Source: Muribaculaceae bacterium
Lineage (GTDB): Bacteria > Bacteroidota > Bacteroidia > Bacteroidales > Muribaculaceae
NCBI GenBank assembly: GCA_029055345.1
Contig: JAIDDJ010000063.1
Location: 1-49,377, forward strand
Direction of reading: 5' to 3'
Length of the DNA stretch: 49,377 nucleotides
Numbering within the stretch: the first letter of the stretch is position 1; the number at the start of each line of letters is the position of its first letter. Under the pieces are notes generated by a model that had not been told where the DNA came from, ran no database searches, and saw nothing but the letters and a program-made list of their open reading frames with translations. Made by a program: the position numbers and the translations under genes. Of this stretch, positions 1 to 7,116 are shown piece after piece.

Positions 1-107
1 ATTCAGGAGGGGATCGGGATATCGGGTTGAATCTTAAGGCACAGGATAATAGATGGAGTCCGCCCGCATTCGGGCTCTAAATAGTATAATACATCAAATA
101 CCTTGTT

Positions 108-1571
108 ATGGGAGGCTTTTTTGGAGTGGTCGCAAAGCGACCCATAGTGAATGATTTGTTTTACGGGACGGATTATAATTCCCATCTTGGCACGAAGCGC
201 GCGGGGATGGTAACGTTCGACAGGGAGGCCGGTTTCAACCGTGCGATTCACAGCATAGAGCGGGATTATTTTCGTTCGAAATTCGAGGAGGAATTGGGTA
301 AATTCAAGGGTAATGTGGGAATCGGCGTAATAAGCGACACGGATCCTCAGCCGATAATAGTCAATTCTCATCTTGGGCGCTATGCAGTGGCGACGGTAGC
401 GAAAGTGAATAACGCGCGGGAAATAGCGGAGGAATTGCTTGCCGAGCGGATGCATTTGAGCGAGCTGTCGGCGAACCGAATCAATCAGACGGAGTTGATG
501 GCCCTACTGGTGAATATGGGAAAGGATTTCGAGGAGGGGATATCCAAAGTACATTCGCGAGTGGAGGGCTCATGTTCGATGCTCATAATGACCGAGGACG
601 GCATCATAGCTGCGCGAGATTATCTCGGGCGGACACCGATAGTTATAGGTCGGGGCGCAGATGGCTATGCCTTGACAAGCGAGACGTCGGCTTTTCCGAA
701 TCTGGGGTATGAGCGAGTTCGGGATGTGGGTCCCGGCGAAGTGGTGAAGGTGACGGCCGATGGGATAGAAGAGCTTGTAGGTTCGGCCCGGAGGGAGCAG
801 ATCTGTTCATTTCTATGGGTATATTATGGTTTTCCGGCCTCGGATTATGACGGCATCAATGCCGAAGAGATGCGAGAGGCCTGCGGGCGGGCGATGGGCA
901 AGACAGACAGGAGCGATGCCGATTCGGTGTGTGGCATACCGGATTCCGGAGTCGGCTTCGCATTGGGATACGCTGAAGGGAACGGGATACCTTACCGCCG
1001 GAGTGTGTTGAAATACACGCCGACGTGGCCGCGAAGCTTCACACCCTCGACCCAGGACCGCCGGAATCTGGTGGCAAAAATGAAGCTGATACCTAACCGG
1101 GCTTTGCTTGAAGGTCAGAGCGTGGTTTTTTGCGATGACTCAATAGTGAGGGGCACGCAGCTACGGGACAATGTGAAAGAATTTTTCGAGGGAGGAGTGC
1201 GGGCAGTGCATGCTCGGATATCATGTCCGCCACTGGTCTACGGGTGTCCGTTTATCGGTTTCACATCATCGAAGAGCGATCTGGAGCTGATAACGCGTCA
1301 GATCATCCGGGATTTCGAAGGGGATGATTCGGCCAAGCTCGAGGCTTATTCAAAGACAGGCACACCGGAGTATGAGCGGATGGTGAGCGAAATCGCTAAG
1401 CGACTTGGCCTGACGAGCCTGAAGTTCTGCACGATAGAAGATATGGTAGCGAGCATTGGATTGCCAAAGAGCCGGATATGCACACATTGCTTCGACGGGA
1501 CGAGTTTTCAGCCTTGTCGCGCATGGGCGGAAGACCATAAGGAAGAGGTAAGAAAGGGTTATGAAGAATAA
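108..1571 (+). CDS. PurF-like amidophosphoribosyltransferase paralogue lacking the catalytic Cys
   Basis: 487 aa. The layout is that of glutamine PRPP amidotransferase: an N-terminal Ntn-type glutaminase domain (about residues 1-230) and a C-terminal phosphoribosyltransferase domain. The PRPP-binding loop reads VVFCDDSIVRGTQ at about residues 337-350. The four cysteines that ligate the Fe-S cluster in Bacillus-type PurF have plausible counterparts: EQICSF, YGCPF and the C-terminal CTHC. The protein begins MGGFFGVV, whereas active enzymes begin MCG(I/F)FG with Cys1 as nucleophile, so this copy should not hydrolyse glutamine in the usual way. The ATG at 108 fits the family start and no upstream extension supplies a Cys. 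Family membership is firm. The role is open: ammonia-dependent synthesis, a regulatory paralogue or another phosphoribosyl transfer. Confidence 0.88.
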   Translation: MGGFFGVVAKRPIVNDLFYGTDYNSHLGTKRAGMVTFDREAGFNRAIHSIERDYFRSKFEEELGKFKGNVGIGVISDTDPQPIIVNSHLGRYAVATVAKVNNAREIAEELLAERMHLSELSANRINQTELMALLVNMGKDFEEGISKVHSRVEGSCSMLIMTEDGIIAARDYLGRTPIVIGRGADGYALTSETSAFPNLGYERVRDVGPGEVVKVTADGIEELVGSARREQICSFLWVYYGFPASDYDGINAEEMREACGRAMGKTDRSDADSVCGIPDSGVGFALGYAEGNGIPYRRSVLKYTPTWPRSFTPSTQDRRNLVAKMKLIPNRALLEGQSVVFCDDSIVRGTQLRDNVKEFFEGGVRAVHARISCPPLVYGCPFIGFTSSKSDLELITRQIIRDFEGDDSAKLEAYSKTGTPEYERMVSEIAKRLGLTSLKFCTIEDMVASIGLPKSRICTHCFDGTSFQPCRAWAEDHKEEVRKGYEE

Positions 1572-1607
1572 AAAGTAAAAGAAAAATAAAGGAAATAGAA
1601 ATATAAT

Positions 1608-1639
1608 ATTGAAAATTCAAAATAAATTGTTATATTTGC
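1608..1639 (+). promoter_or_regulatory. Bacteroidetes-type promoter for the TPR gene
   Basis: ATTG at 1608-1611 is followed by a 19-nt spacer and TATATTTGC at 1631-1639, matching TTTG-N19-TAnnTTTG. Transcription should start near 1646, which leaves a leader of about 150 nt before the start codon at 1799. The leader contains short complementary GCC/GGC segments, but I see no known riboswitch. Confidence 0.65.
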
Positions 1640-1798
1640 GCGTGTGTTACATGGTGCAGGTAATCAGGTAATTTAAATATTTTAAATGCAATTATGATAA
1701 ACCTGCTGATAAAGCCGGATAACAGGCTGACAGTAGCGGTAAAAAAATAATATAACCGATCTCTACCATACATTTATAATGTTTATATAAGGATAGAT

Positions 1799-3322
1799 AT
1801 GACCCTTAATGAAATTTATGAATTGCGCAAAGCCGGAAAAATAGACGAGGCATATAAAGAGGCGCAACGACTTAACGAGCAAGAATCGACAAAAGAAACC
1901 CGTGTTGCATTGGCTCAGACCTCAAAATCGTTAGGAGAGCGAGCAGCAAAATCAGGAGATATCCAGGGGCTGACGGATCGCATAAACGAAATAGGTCAGC
2001 TTAGGCTGGAGGAGATAGGGGAAGCAGAGCTTAACAACCGTCTTGCATGGGATGTGCGGGCTCTGGTTCTGGTACTGAGGGAGCGTAAGGAGTTTGATGC
2101 CGCGGCACTTGACGCTCTGTTTGACGCACTGACCGGCGTAGCGTTCCTGAAGCCACACCGATATTATTCCATACTACTTGAAGCGTTATTGCGTGTTCGA
2201 GATGACCGCGATGAGGCGTGGGATGCGTTCGCGGAGGTGTTTGACTGGTGGGGTCCGGAGTTTTTCTTGCCGGAAGATTATCAGAAGGTGAGGCTGAACA
2301 ATGGGGTCATGATGACCTCGCTGGCCGAGCGGGCGTATACGCAGGCGGTTAAGAGCATTCTGATAGCAGCCGAGCGGGGCATAGCATCGGAGGAAGATAT
2401 TGAGCGCCTTGTCGGAGAGCTTGACAATCTGCTTGTGACGCATCCGGAATTTCAATATACCCTTTATCATAAGACGTTGTTGTTGAAAGCGCTGGGGCGG
2501 ATGGAAGATGCCGTTAACACGGCAAGGGAATTTGTGAAGGCGAATCAGCAGTATTTCTGGGCTTGGGCACGTCTTGGGGAGGTTCTGGAGGAGAGCGATA
2601 TGCAGCTTGCCTGCTATAGCCGGGCGATGCTCTGCAAGGCCTCTCCGGAGTTTCTGGTGAAGGTGCGCAGAAAGCTTGCCGACCTGATGTATGAACTCGG
2701 CGAATACCCTGCTGCCAAGCGCGAACTGGAGGAAGTGAGGAAGGTTTATGAGTCGAAGGGATGGCGCATACCGGACCGCGTTGTGGAACTGACGGGAATG
2801 CCATGGTATGCTGAGACGGAAGCCGCGGATTCGAACGTAGGGTTCTATCATGCCCATATAGGGCCGACACGTGATTTCTTGTTCGGAGGCGTGCCTGAGA
2901 CGGCCATCTTGGTGAGCAAATATAATCCTCAGAAGCAGACTGTGACGTTTGTGACAGAGGATCAGAAACGCGGATTTTTCGCAACGAAGCGTCTCAATCA
3001 GCGATTTGCCGACAATCAGCTTTATCGCGTGCGGTTTTCCGAGGAGCCTGACGGGAAGACGGCTTCGCGGGTGATGACCATCAGTCCGATAGAGGACCCC
3101 ACACCCTATGAAGGGAAATTATACCGGACTCTGCGAGCGGAGATAAATATCCGGCCGGGCCAGACGTTTACGTTTGTTGACGGGGTGTATGTCGACGGGA
3201 GTCTGATCCGAGGGGTTGCTCCGGGGACGTTGGCCGATATCACTGCCGTGGCCTATTATAATATAAAGAAGGGGGATTGGGGCTGGCGAGCGGTAAGCGT
3301 GGTGCCTGATTATAATTACTAA
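1799..3322 (+). CDS. TPR-repeat protein with a C-terminal beta-rich (OB-like) region
   Basis: 507 aa, no signal peptide, so probably cytoplasmic. About residues 1-310 are helical with repeated TPR-like patterns (for example KALGRMEDAVNTAREF, then YPAAKRELEEVRKVY near 300). From about 350 to the end the sequence is beta-rich and looks like one or two OB/S1-type modules (GPTRDFLFGGVPETAILVSK, then GKLYRTLRAEINIR). The architecture resembles TPR/OB proteins described with TOTE-type conflict systems (DUF7017-like), but this is recalled, not searched, and no other TOTE component lies nearby. It is transcribed alone from the promoter at 1608-1639 and ends in a strong terminator. The ATG is preceded by AAGGATAG. 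Confidence 0.6.
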   Translation: MTLNEIYELRKAGKIDEAYKEAQRLNEQESTKETRVALAQTSKSLGERAAKSGDIQGLTDRINEIGQLRLEEIGEAELNNRLAWDVRALVLVLRERKEFDAAALDALFDALTGVAFLKPHRYYSILLEALLRVRDDRDEAWDAFAEVFDWWGPEFFLPEDYQKVRLNNGVMMTSLAERAYTQAVKSILIAAERGIASEEDIERLVGELDNLLVTHPEFQYTLYHKTLLLKALGRMEDAVNTAREFVKANQQYFWAWARLGEVLEESDMQLACYSRAMLCKASPEFLVKVRRKLADLMYELGEYPAAKRELEEVRKVYESKGWRIPDRVVELTGMPWYAETEAADSNVGFYHAHIGPTRDFLFGGVPETAILVSKYNPQKQTVTFVTEDQKRGFFATKRLNQRFADNQLYRVRFSEEPDGKTASRVMTISPIEDPTPYEGKLYRTLRAEINIRPGQTFTFVDGVYVDGSLIRGVAPGTLADITAVAYYNIKKGDWGWRAVSVVPDYNY

Positions 3323-3358
3323 ATAAAAATTGCAAGCTTTCGCTTGCAATTTTTATTT
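3321..3358 (+). terminator. Perfect 17-bp hairpin terminator after the TPR gene
   Basis: Arms 3321-3337 and 3342-3358 pair perfectly (outer AAATAAAAAT, inner GCAAGC) around a TTTC loop. The A-rich left and T-rich right arms make it usable in both directions. It overlaps the stop codon and is followed 13 nt later by a G-tract array. Confidence 0.9.
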
Positions 3359-3370
3359 TATGGGAGAAGA

Positions 3371-3397
3371 TTGGGAGGGTTGGGATTATTGGGAATT
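3371..3397 (+). repeat. 9-nt G-tract array (3 units)
   Basis: Three consecutive 9-mers begin TTGGGA: TTGGGAGGG, TTGGGATTA, TTGGGAATT. The same motif class recurs near 7117, 40869 and 49242, twice also just after a hairpin. Confidence 0.8.
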
Positions 3398-3400
3398 GTG

Positions 3401-3694
3401 ATTGACGCCAACCTTGCCGACTTGATGAAGTTTGAGATTGACGACTCATTGAAGCCTCGTATAAGTGTCTAAAACGAAAAACTGCGTATTGCAATTACTC
3501 GGGATATTGAGGCTATGCGGGAGGCATACAATCTATTGAAAGATAAAGGACGAGTATCTGACGCCAATGTTTTTGAAGAAAGGATTGTGCTATGGGCTAC
3601 TTTCAATCAGTCTCAATATCGGGTTGACAAACAGATCAATATCTTTCTCGATGAGAAAAATAAGGATAATGATGGATCAAAAGTAACTGTGTAA
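3401..3694 (+). pseudogene. Decayed small ORF with an in-frame stop
   Basis: One frame reads as protein-like sequence from 3401 to the stop at 3692-3694 but is broken by TAA at 3470-3472. The first part reads IDANLADLMKFEIDDSLKP. The second part is a charged helical stretch including MREAYNLLKDKG and VFEERIVLWATFNQSQYR. The intact second part could be a 59-aa protein from ATG 3515. I do not recognise the family. There is no clear start or promoter for the whole frame, so I call it a remnant of an accessory gene. Confidence 0.4.
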
Positions 3695-3725
3695 TAAACT
3701 TTTTGACGGAATATAGTGTTGGAAT

Positions 3726-3757
3726 TTTGTAATTAGCAAAATATTTACTATCTTTGC
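3726..3757 (+). promoter_or_regulatory. Consensus Bacteroidetes promoter for the ncRNA
   Basis: TTTG at 3726-3729, a 19-nt spacer and TATCTTTGC at 3749-3757 match the consensus in both sequence and spacing. The predicted start is near 3764. No ORF of any size follows in the next 180 nt on this strand. Confidence 0.8.
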
Positions 3758-3763
3758 AAATAC

Positions 3764-3940
3764 CAAGGGTAGTTTCCCCTTGAAAGAAATCTCGTGCCAA
3801 GGAGTGCAGAGCGGAATTTGCTCCGACTATGCCGAGAGCAGCCGAGATTGCGGTAAGGAAATACTTCGCTTGCGCGAGCAACGATTTTAGGGATCGGTTT
3901 CGCCCGGTCGGAAAGAGCAGCTGAAAGGTCGCTCTTTTTT
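3764..3940 (+). ncRNA. Independent structured small RNA, about 177 nt, unknown family
   Basis: This stretch has its own consensus promoter and an intrinsic terminator. It encodes no convincing protein. Visible folds include a 5' hairpin CAAGGG/CCCTTG (about 3763-3783), a long-range helix AATCTCG/CGAGATT enclosing a GAGC/GCTC hairpin, a CGC/GCG hairpin around 3868-3880 and a GATCGG/CCGGTC hairpin just before the terminator. I looked for SRP RNA, tmRNA, RNase P and 6S hallmarks and found none convincing. The neighbouring DUF3800 gene converges on it, so it is not a leader of that gene. Unknown RNA family, but the transcription unit itself is well supported. Confidence 0.6.
3912..3940 (+). terminator. 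Intrinsic terminator of the ncRNA
   Basis: AAGAGC pairs with GCTCTT around a 12-nt loop and runs into TTTTTT at 3935-3940. It lies directly against the 3' end of the convergent DUF3800 gene. Confidence 0.8.
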
Positions 3941-3944
3941 ATTT

Positions 3945-4721
3945 TTAATGCGGTATTACTTTCTGTCCCAACAGCACTCCGTTGTCTTGGAAAATATTGT
4001 GTTTCACAGCTTCGTAAGAGGAATTGTTTCTTTCCGGATGGAGCAGATGTATAGTAACGGGATATGCAATCAGGTCAGCTATCTGCAATCCGATGATGTT
4101 ATCCTTTTTATTCTTAAAACCGAAGTCTCTGACTCTTGACCGCAGCCGGTCGGCTTCAACCCATTTTGTTCCACGATTGCGTAGGCCATTGTAATAGTCG
4201 AGTAGTTTATTATCCTCTTTCTTGCCTCGGCGCTCCACAACAACAGAAATCTCAGGCGAGCCTTCATTTACGTTATTGTCAACACAGAATATGCTTCTTT
4301 CGATAAGATAGGATAAAGACAGACCATAAACATCATCTTCTTCGCCACGGACACAGAACTTATTAAGTTGCTCTTTCAGAATAGTGCAGCTTATAATTAC
4401 ATATGCCTCATGCTGATTGAGTATTCTTTCAATGCCTTCAAAAAATCTTACCCTTACACTCTCATCGGCAAGAATTGAAAATGGGCCGCGCCATTTACGG
4501 ATGTCAACGGAATGGATAACAACATCTTTTGTGCCGAATATATCTTCTTTCAAATCCTCAAAAGCTTTATTCAGTGCATTAAGATTCTGCCGGGACACAA
4601 GTATTCCGCACAAGGTAAATACCGGAAATCCGGGGTCATACTTTGCGAGGTTGTGGTCTCCGCACTCATCAATAAAGAGGTAATATTTTGACTTTGTTGT
4701 CTTTCCCATTGTGATTTTCAA
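3945..4721 (-). CDS. DUF3800 protein (RNase H-like fold, predicted nuclease)
   Basis: 258 aa. The N-terminal YYLFIDECGDH at about residues 13-23 matches the acidic strand-1 motif of DUF3800 (usual form FIDESG). A second acidic position is VIHSVDIRKW, and the C-terminal IIGLQIADLIAYPV matches the conserved last motif. The family is predicted to have an RNase H-like fold and is common in phage, plasmid and defence contexts; its biochemical role is not settled. There are two candidate starts, ATG at 4721 and at 4709; a TAACTTCGC element at 4722-4730 on this strand could place the transcript start so close that 4709 is used. It is a single gene, convergent with the ncRNA, in a moderately AT-richer accessory segment. 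Confidence 0.8.
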   Translation of the reverse strand: MKITMGKTTKSKYYLFIDECGDHNLAKYDPGFPVFTLCGILVSRQNLNALNKAFEDLKEDIFGTKDVVIHSVDIRKWRGPFSILADESVRVRFFEGIERILNQHEAYVIISCTILKEQLNKFCVRGEEDDVYGLSLSYLIERSIFCVDNNVNEGSPEISVVVERRGKKEDNKLLDYYNGLRNRGTKWVEADRLRSRVRDFGFKNKKDNIIGLQIADLIAYPVTIHLLHPERNNSSYEAVKHNIFQDNGVLLGQKVIPH

Positions 4722-4774
4722 TGCGAAGTTACTAAAAAACCGCGATATAAGCTCCGCATCTCAAATATTTTTGC

Positions 4775-4783
4775 TAACTTTGC
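4775..4783 (+). promoter_or_regulatory. Candidate promoter (-7 element) for the 5.1-6.9 kb operon leader
   Basis: TAACTTTGC matches the -7 consensus. No good TTTG lies 19-20 nt upstream, so the -33 part is weak. It would start a transcript near 4790 that runs through a 350-nt leader into the gene at 5141. Confidence 0.5.
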
Positions 4784-4789
4784 AATTGC

Positions 4790-5140
4790 AGACTGCTATG
4801 CAGAAGCCCGGTCGGGGTTCGAGCGGCGGGTTGCAGACATAGTAAAAAGCGTTTACTGCGCTCTTTCTTGACTCATCGGAATCTGGTAAATTCAATCGTA
4901 GCCAAGAATGAAGCAAACAGTAGATGCCTTGAGGATATGTATATTCCATCAACAGCCAACGCGAGAGCGTATGCTTTGATGTTTGTGCACATATTCTGCG
5001 TGAGGCTTCTGCAGGTTTGCTCGTTCAGCTACGATGGGCAATACCAGAGCCTCGATGAGTGGAATGAGCAACAAGTACGGCTCTCACGCTTTTTTGTTGT
5101 ACAGTCAGAATTGTGAGCCACTGACACACCAACAAATTTT
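4790..5140 (+). other. Long structured untranslated leader upstream of the PEGA operon
   Basis: There is no credible gene on either strand here. Paired segments are visible: AGCCCG/CGGGTT (4805-4832), a perfect AGTAAA-AAGCG-TTTACT hairpin (4841-4857), CAACAA/TTGTTG (about 5067-5100) and GGCTCTCAC/GTGAGCC (about 5075-5118, one bulge). It could be a separate small RNA followed by a leader, or one long 5' UTR. I cannot assign it to a known riboswitch. Confidence 0.4.
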
Positions 5141-5488
5141 GTGAACCAATTACATTATCTTTTTAAAAGAGCATCAGAGTTCTGCTACGCAATCTTTGCG
5201 ATTGTAGTAATGTGTGTTGCAGCAGTCACCATTTCTTCATGTTCTTCCACTAAAACCATAGGATTGACTTGTCAAGAGCGTCAGATCGAAATATATGTAG
5301 ATGACGAATATCTCGGCAGAGATTTGGTATATTATACTGTTCCCAAAGGTCGTGAATATATTGAGGTGTCATGCCGTGAAAATGGTATGGAAGTGTATCA
5401 TCGTCGAATTAATGTCAAGGACAGAAAAGGAACGCTGATTGAATTACAAATTCCCCAAAACTATAAATACTCAAGTAAACCATTTTAG
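5141..5488 (+). CDS. Small lipoprotein with a PEGA-like domain
   Basis: 115 aa. KR at residues 9-10 precedes a hydrophobic stretch and a lipobox ending ISSC, so it is probably a lipoprotein with mature Cys in the low thirties. The remainder (IEIYVDDEYLGRDLVYYTVPKG) has the strand pattern of PEGA domains, beta-sandwich modules usually found on the cell surface. The start is GTG at 5141; a later ATG (MCVAAV) would leave too short a signal sequence. The next gene begins 3 nt after its stop codon, so the two are translationally coupled. No enzymatic motif is visible. Confidence 0.65.
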   Translation: MNQLHYLFKRASEFCYAIFAIVVMCVAAVTISSCSSTKTIGLTCQERQIEIYVDDEYLGRDLVYYTVPKGREYIEVSCRENGMEVYHRRINVKDRKGTLIELQIPQNYKYSSKPF

Positions 5489-5491
5489 CCA

Positions 5492-6199
5492 ATGAAAAAG
5501 TATCTATTACTTTTAGTGGCCATAATGGTCGGATTCTCACTGCATGCAGAGAAAAAGGCCAAGGTCATTAAAATCTCGGTTCAGCCGCAGGAAGCGGCTA
5601 TTTACGTAGACAATAATCTTATTGGCTACGGCTACGGAGAGTTCACTCGTCCGCCCAAAAAGAATCAAGTAGCAATAATTCGTGTAGAATGTAATGAGTA
5701 CACGACTGCGAACTCAAAGTTTTATGGTGGAGATGAACGAAATTCTCTTTCCTTCAATCTTATGCAGGATGGATTTTATCGCGGTTCTGCTTCCTCCGGT
5801 CTTGTAAACAAGTTCATGACAATAACACTTGATCCCCAATACTATACAATTGATGGTGAAGGTAAGGTAAATAGTGAGGCCGCATGGAAACTTCTTCATC
5901 AGATTCTGCTAAACTACTTCCCTGAGATAGAAACGACTGATTTTCATGGCGGGTACCTCCAAACCCCTTGGAAATACAAGACATTTAACATGTCGGAAAA
6001 GCAACTCCGCAATCGTGTGACCGTAAGGGATGTAACAACTCCTGAAAGAGTCGCTTTTCAAATAAAAATATCTTCAGAAGTAGCCGGGGCAATGCAGGCT
6101 CGCCATGGAGAATTTGATGAAGTGGACCGACTGCCAAAAGAATTAGAGCCGATGTTAGAAGAACTCCAAACTCGAATAGGGAAAGCAAGTAGTATTTAA
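5492..6199 (+). CDS. Exported PEGA-like domain protein
   Basis: 235 aa with a signal peptide (MKKYLLLLVAIMVGFSLHA, cleavage near 19-20). A PEGA-like segment follows directly (ISVQPQEAAIYVDNNLIGYG, residues 28-47), the same strand pattern as in the preceding lipoprotein. The rest, to residue 235, contains a mixed alpha/beta region and an acidic C-terminal helix (LPKELEPMLEELQTRIG). Probably periplasmic or surface-exposed. It is the middle gene of a three-gene operon with 3-nt and 21-nt gaps. I do not recognise a family for the C-terminal half. Confidence 0.65.
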   Translation: MKKYLLLLVAIMVGFSLHAEKKAKVIKISVQPQEAAIYVDNNLIGYGYGEFTRPPKKNQVAIIRVECNEYTTANSKFYGGDERNSLSFNLMQDGFYRGSASSGLVNKFMTITLDPQYYTIDGEGKVNSEAAWKLLHQILLNYFPEIETTDFHGGYLQTPWKYKTFNMSEKQLRNRVTVRDVTTPERVAFQIKISSEVAGAMQARHGEFDEVDRLPKELEPMLEELQTRIGKASSI

Positions 6200-6220
6200 T
6201 AATTTAATAAAGATCAAGTT

Positions 6221-6877
6221 ATGAAAAAATTAATTCTTCCATTGTGCATGATTATCGCTGTATCAGTGGCATCATTCGCACAAAGTTTCGTCGATACATT
6301 CGACGCAAACTCTCTGGGCTGGACTGAATGTGCTTTTGAAAGCAACAAAGGTTCAGCTATAATCGATAAGGGCGTGATGACAATCAAGTCCAAGGGAGAG
6401 AATAAGGTTGCAGGTGCATTGCTCTCAGCTATGAGCGGCGTGGCAACAAAGGTTGGTGAGAATACCTTCTTTGAGACGCACTGCTACGCCCCTCTTGATG
6501 TTAAAAAGCCTTTTGAGGTAATTGCGAACGTAAAGATTGACAAACTCGCCAACGACCGCGTCTGTGGTTTTGTATTCAACTACAAAGATGGTGGTAATTT
6601 CTACTGTTTCAACTTCAACGACGAAATGGTGAACTTCACACGTTACGTCGATAATCGTGTAGTAGGTAATATTATGCAGGGTATTAAATGGCCCAACAAA
6701 AAGAAACTTGACCAGGAATGGAAGCTCGTTTGTGACGGTGATGTGCTTTCATTCTATGTGGATGGCATGGAGATTCTGAAAGTAAAGTATATGCCGCTTG
6801 ATTTCTCTGGAATCGGCTTCTATACATTCGGTAAGCAAACACTGGTCGTTGAAGACATGACATTCACTCAAAACTAA
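6221..6877 (+). CDS. Secreted laminin-G / concanavalin-A-like domain protein
   Basis: 218 aa with a signal peptide ending SVASFAQ (about residue 21). The mature part is a beta-sandwich of the type seen in LamG, DUF1080 or GH16-like jelly rolls: opening DTFDANSLGWTECAF, then FEVIANVKIDK, CGFVFNYKDGGNFYCFNF, and a closing WKLVCDGDVLSFYVDGMEI. Such single-domain proteins usually bind glycans or protein partners. I see no catalytic dyad. It is the last gene of the PEGA operon and is followed by two hairpins. A surface complex with its two operon partners is inferred only from operon structure. Confidence 0.65.
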   Translation: MKKLILPLCMIIAVSVASFAQSFVDTFDANSLGWTECAFESNKGSAIIDKGVMTIKSKGENKVAGALLSAMSGVATKVGENTFFETHCYAPLDVKKPFEVIANVKIDKLANDRVCGFVFNYKDGGNFYCFNFNDEMVNFTRYVDNRVVGNIMQGIKWPNKKKLDQEWKLVCDGDVLSFYVDGMEILKVKYMPLDFSGIGFYTFGKQTLVVEDMTFTQN

Positions 6878-6925
6878 GCCACTTGTTTAGTTTGGAGATG
6901 AAGTTATCATCTGCATGGAAAAATT

Positions 6926-6957
6926 TTGCCCGACATCTACAAAAAGATGCCGGGCAA
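6926..6957 (+). terminator. GC-rich hairpin downstream of the PEGA operon
   Basis: TTGCCCG-A-CATCT pairs with AGATG-C-CGGGCAA with a single A/C mismatch. Only a short T-run follows. It probably contributes to termination of the plus-strand operon. Confidence 0.6.
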
Positions 6958-7061
6958 TTTGCATATGATATGGTTCAGTTGATATCGTCACTGGCGATGG
7001 CGGTGCATGAACTGCTCAAGGTCAGGCGTGTCGTGTTGTGCATATGTGGTGTGAAAATGGC

Positions 7062-7110
7062 AAATAAAAATCGCAACTGATTGCTCTTTAGTCAGTAGCG
7101 ATTTTTATTT
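7062..7110. terminator. Bidirectional hairpin terminator between converging operons
   Basis: AAATAAAAATCGC (7062-7074) pairs with GCGATTTTTATTT (7098-7110); inner ACTGA/TCAGT arms extend the stem. It lies between the PEGA operon and the end of the capsule operon, so it can serve both. Its outer arm is nearly the same as that of the hairpin at 3321-3358. Confidence 0.9.
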
Positions 7111-7116
7111 GTTGCC

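Noticed and set aside
3..80. Open frame from the left edge ending in TAA at 78-80
   Set aside because: Only 25 codons are visible, with no recognisable motif, and the stretch also contains a GCCCG-CATT-CGGGC hairpin. It could be the tail of an upstream gene but cannot be supported.
3..455. 150-codon minus-strand frame over the PurF-like gene
   Set aside because: Antisense shadow of a clear gene; no family features, Arg/Tyr-rich composition.
2186..2857. 223-codon minus-strand frame inside the TPR gene
   Set aside because: Antisense shadow; the plus-strand protein is repetitive and coherent, and the antisense product is not.
3764..3940. 6S, SRP or tmRNA identity for the ncRNA
   Set aside because: The length suits 6S, but the ends do not pair into a 6S rod; the SRP domain IV motif and a tmRNA-like end are absent.
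4868..5116. 82-codon plus-strand frame in the PEGA leader
   Set aside because: It has no start signal of note and covers several hairpins; the translation looks random. I treat the region as non-coding.
6883..7080. 65-codon plus-strand frame after the LamG-like gene
   Set aside because: It contains one terminator hairpin and runs into a second; no recognisable protein features.
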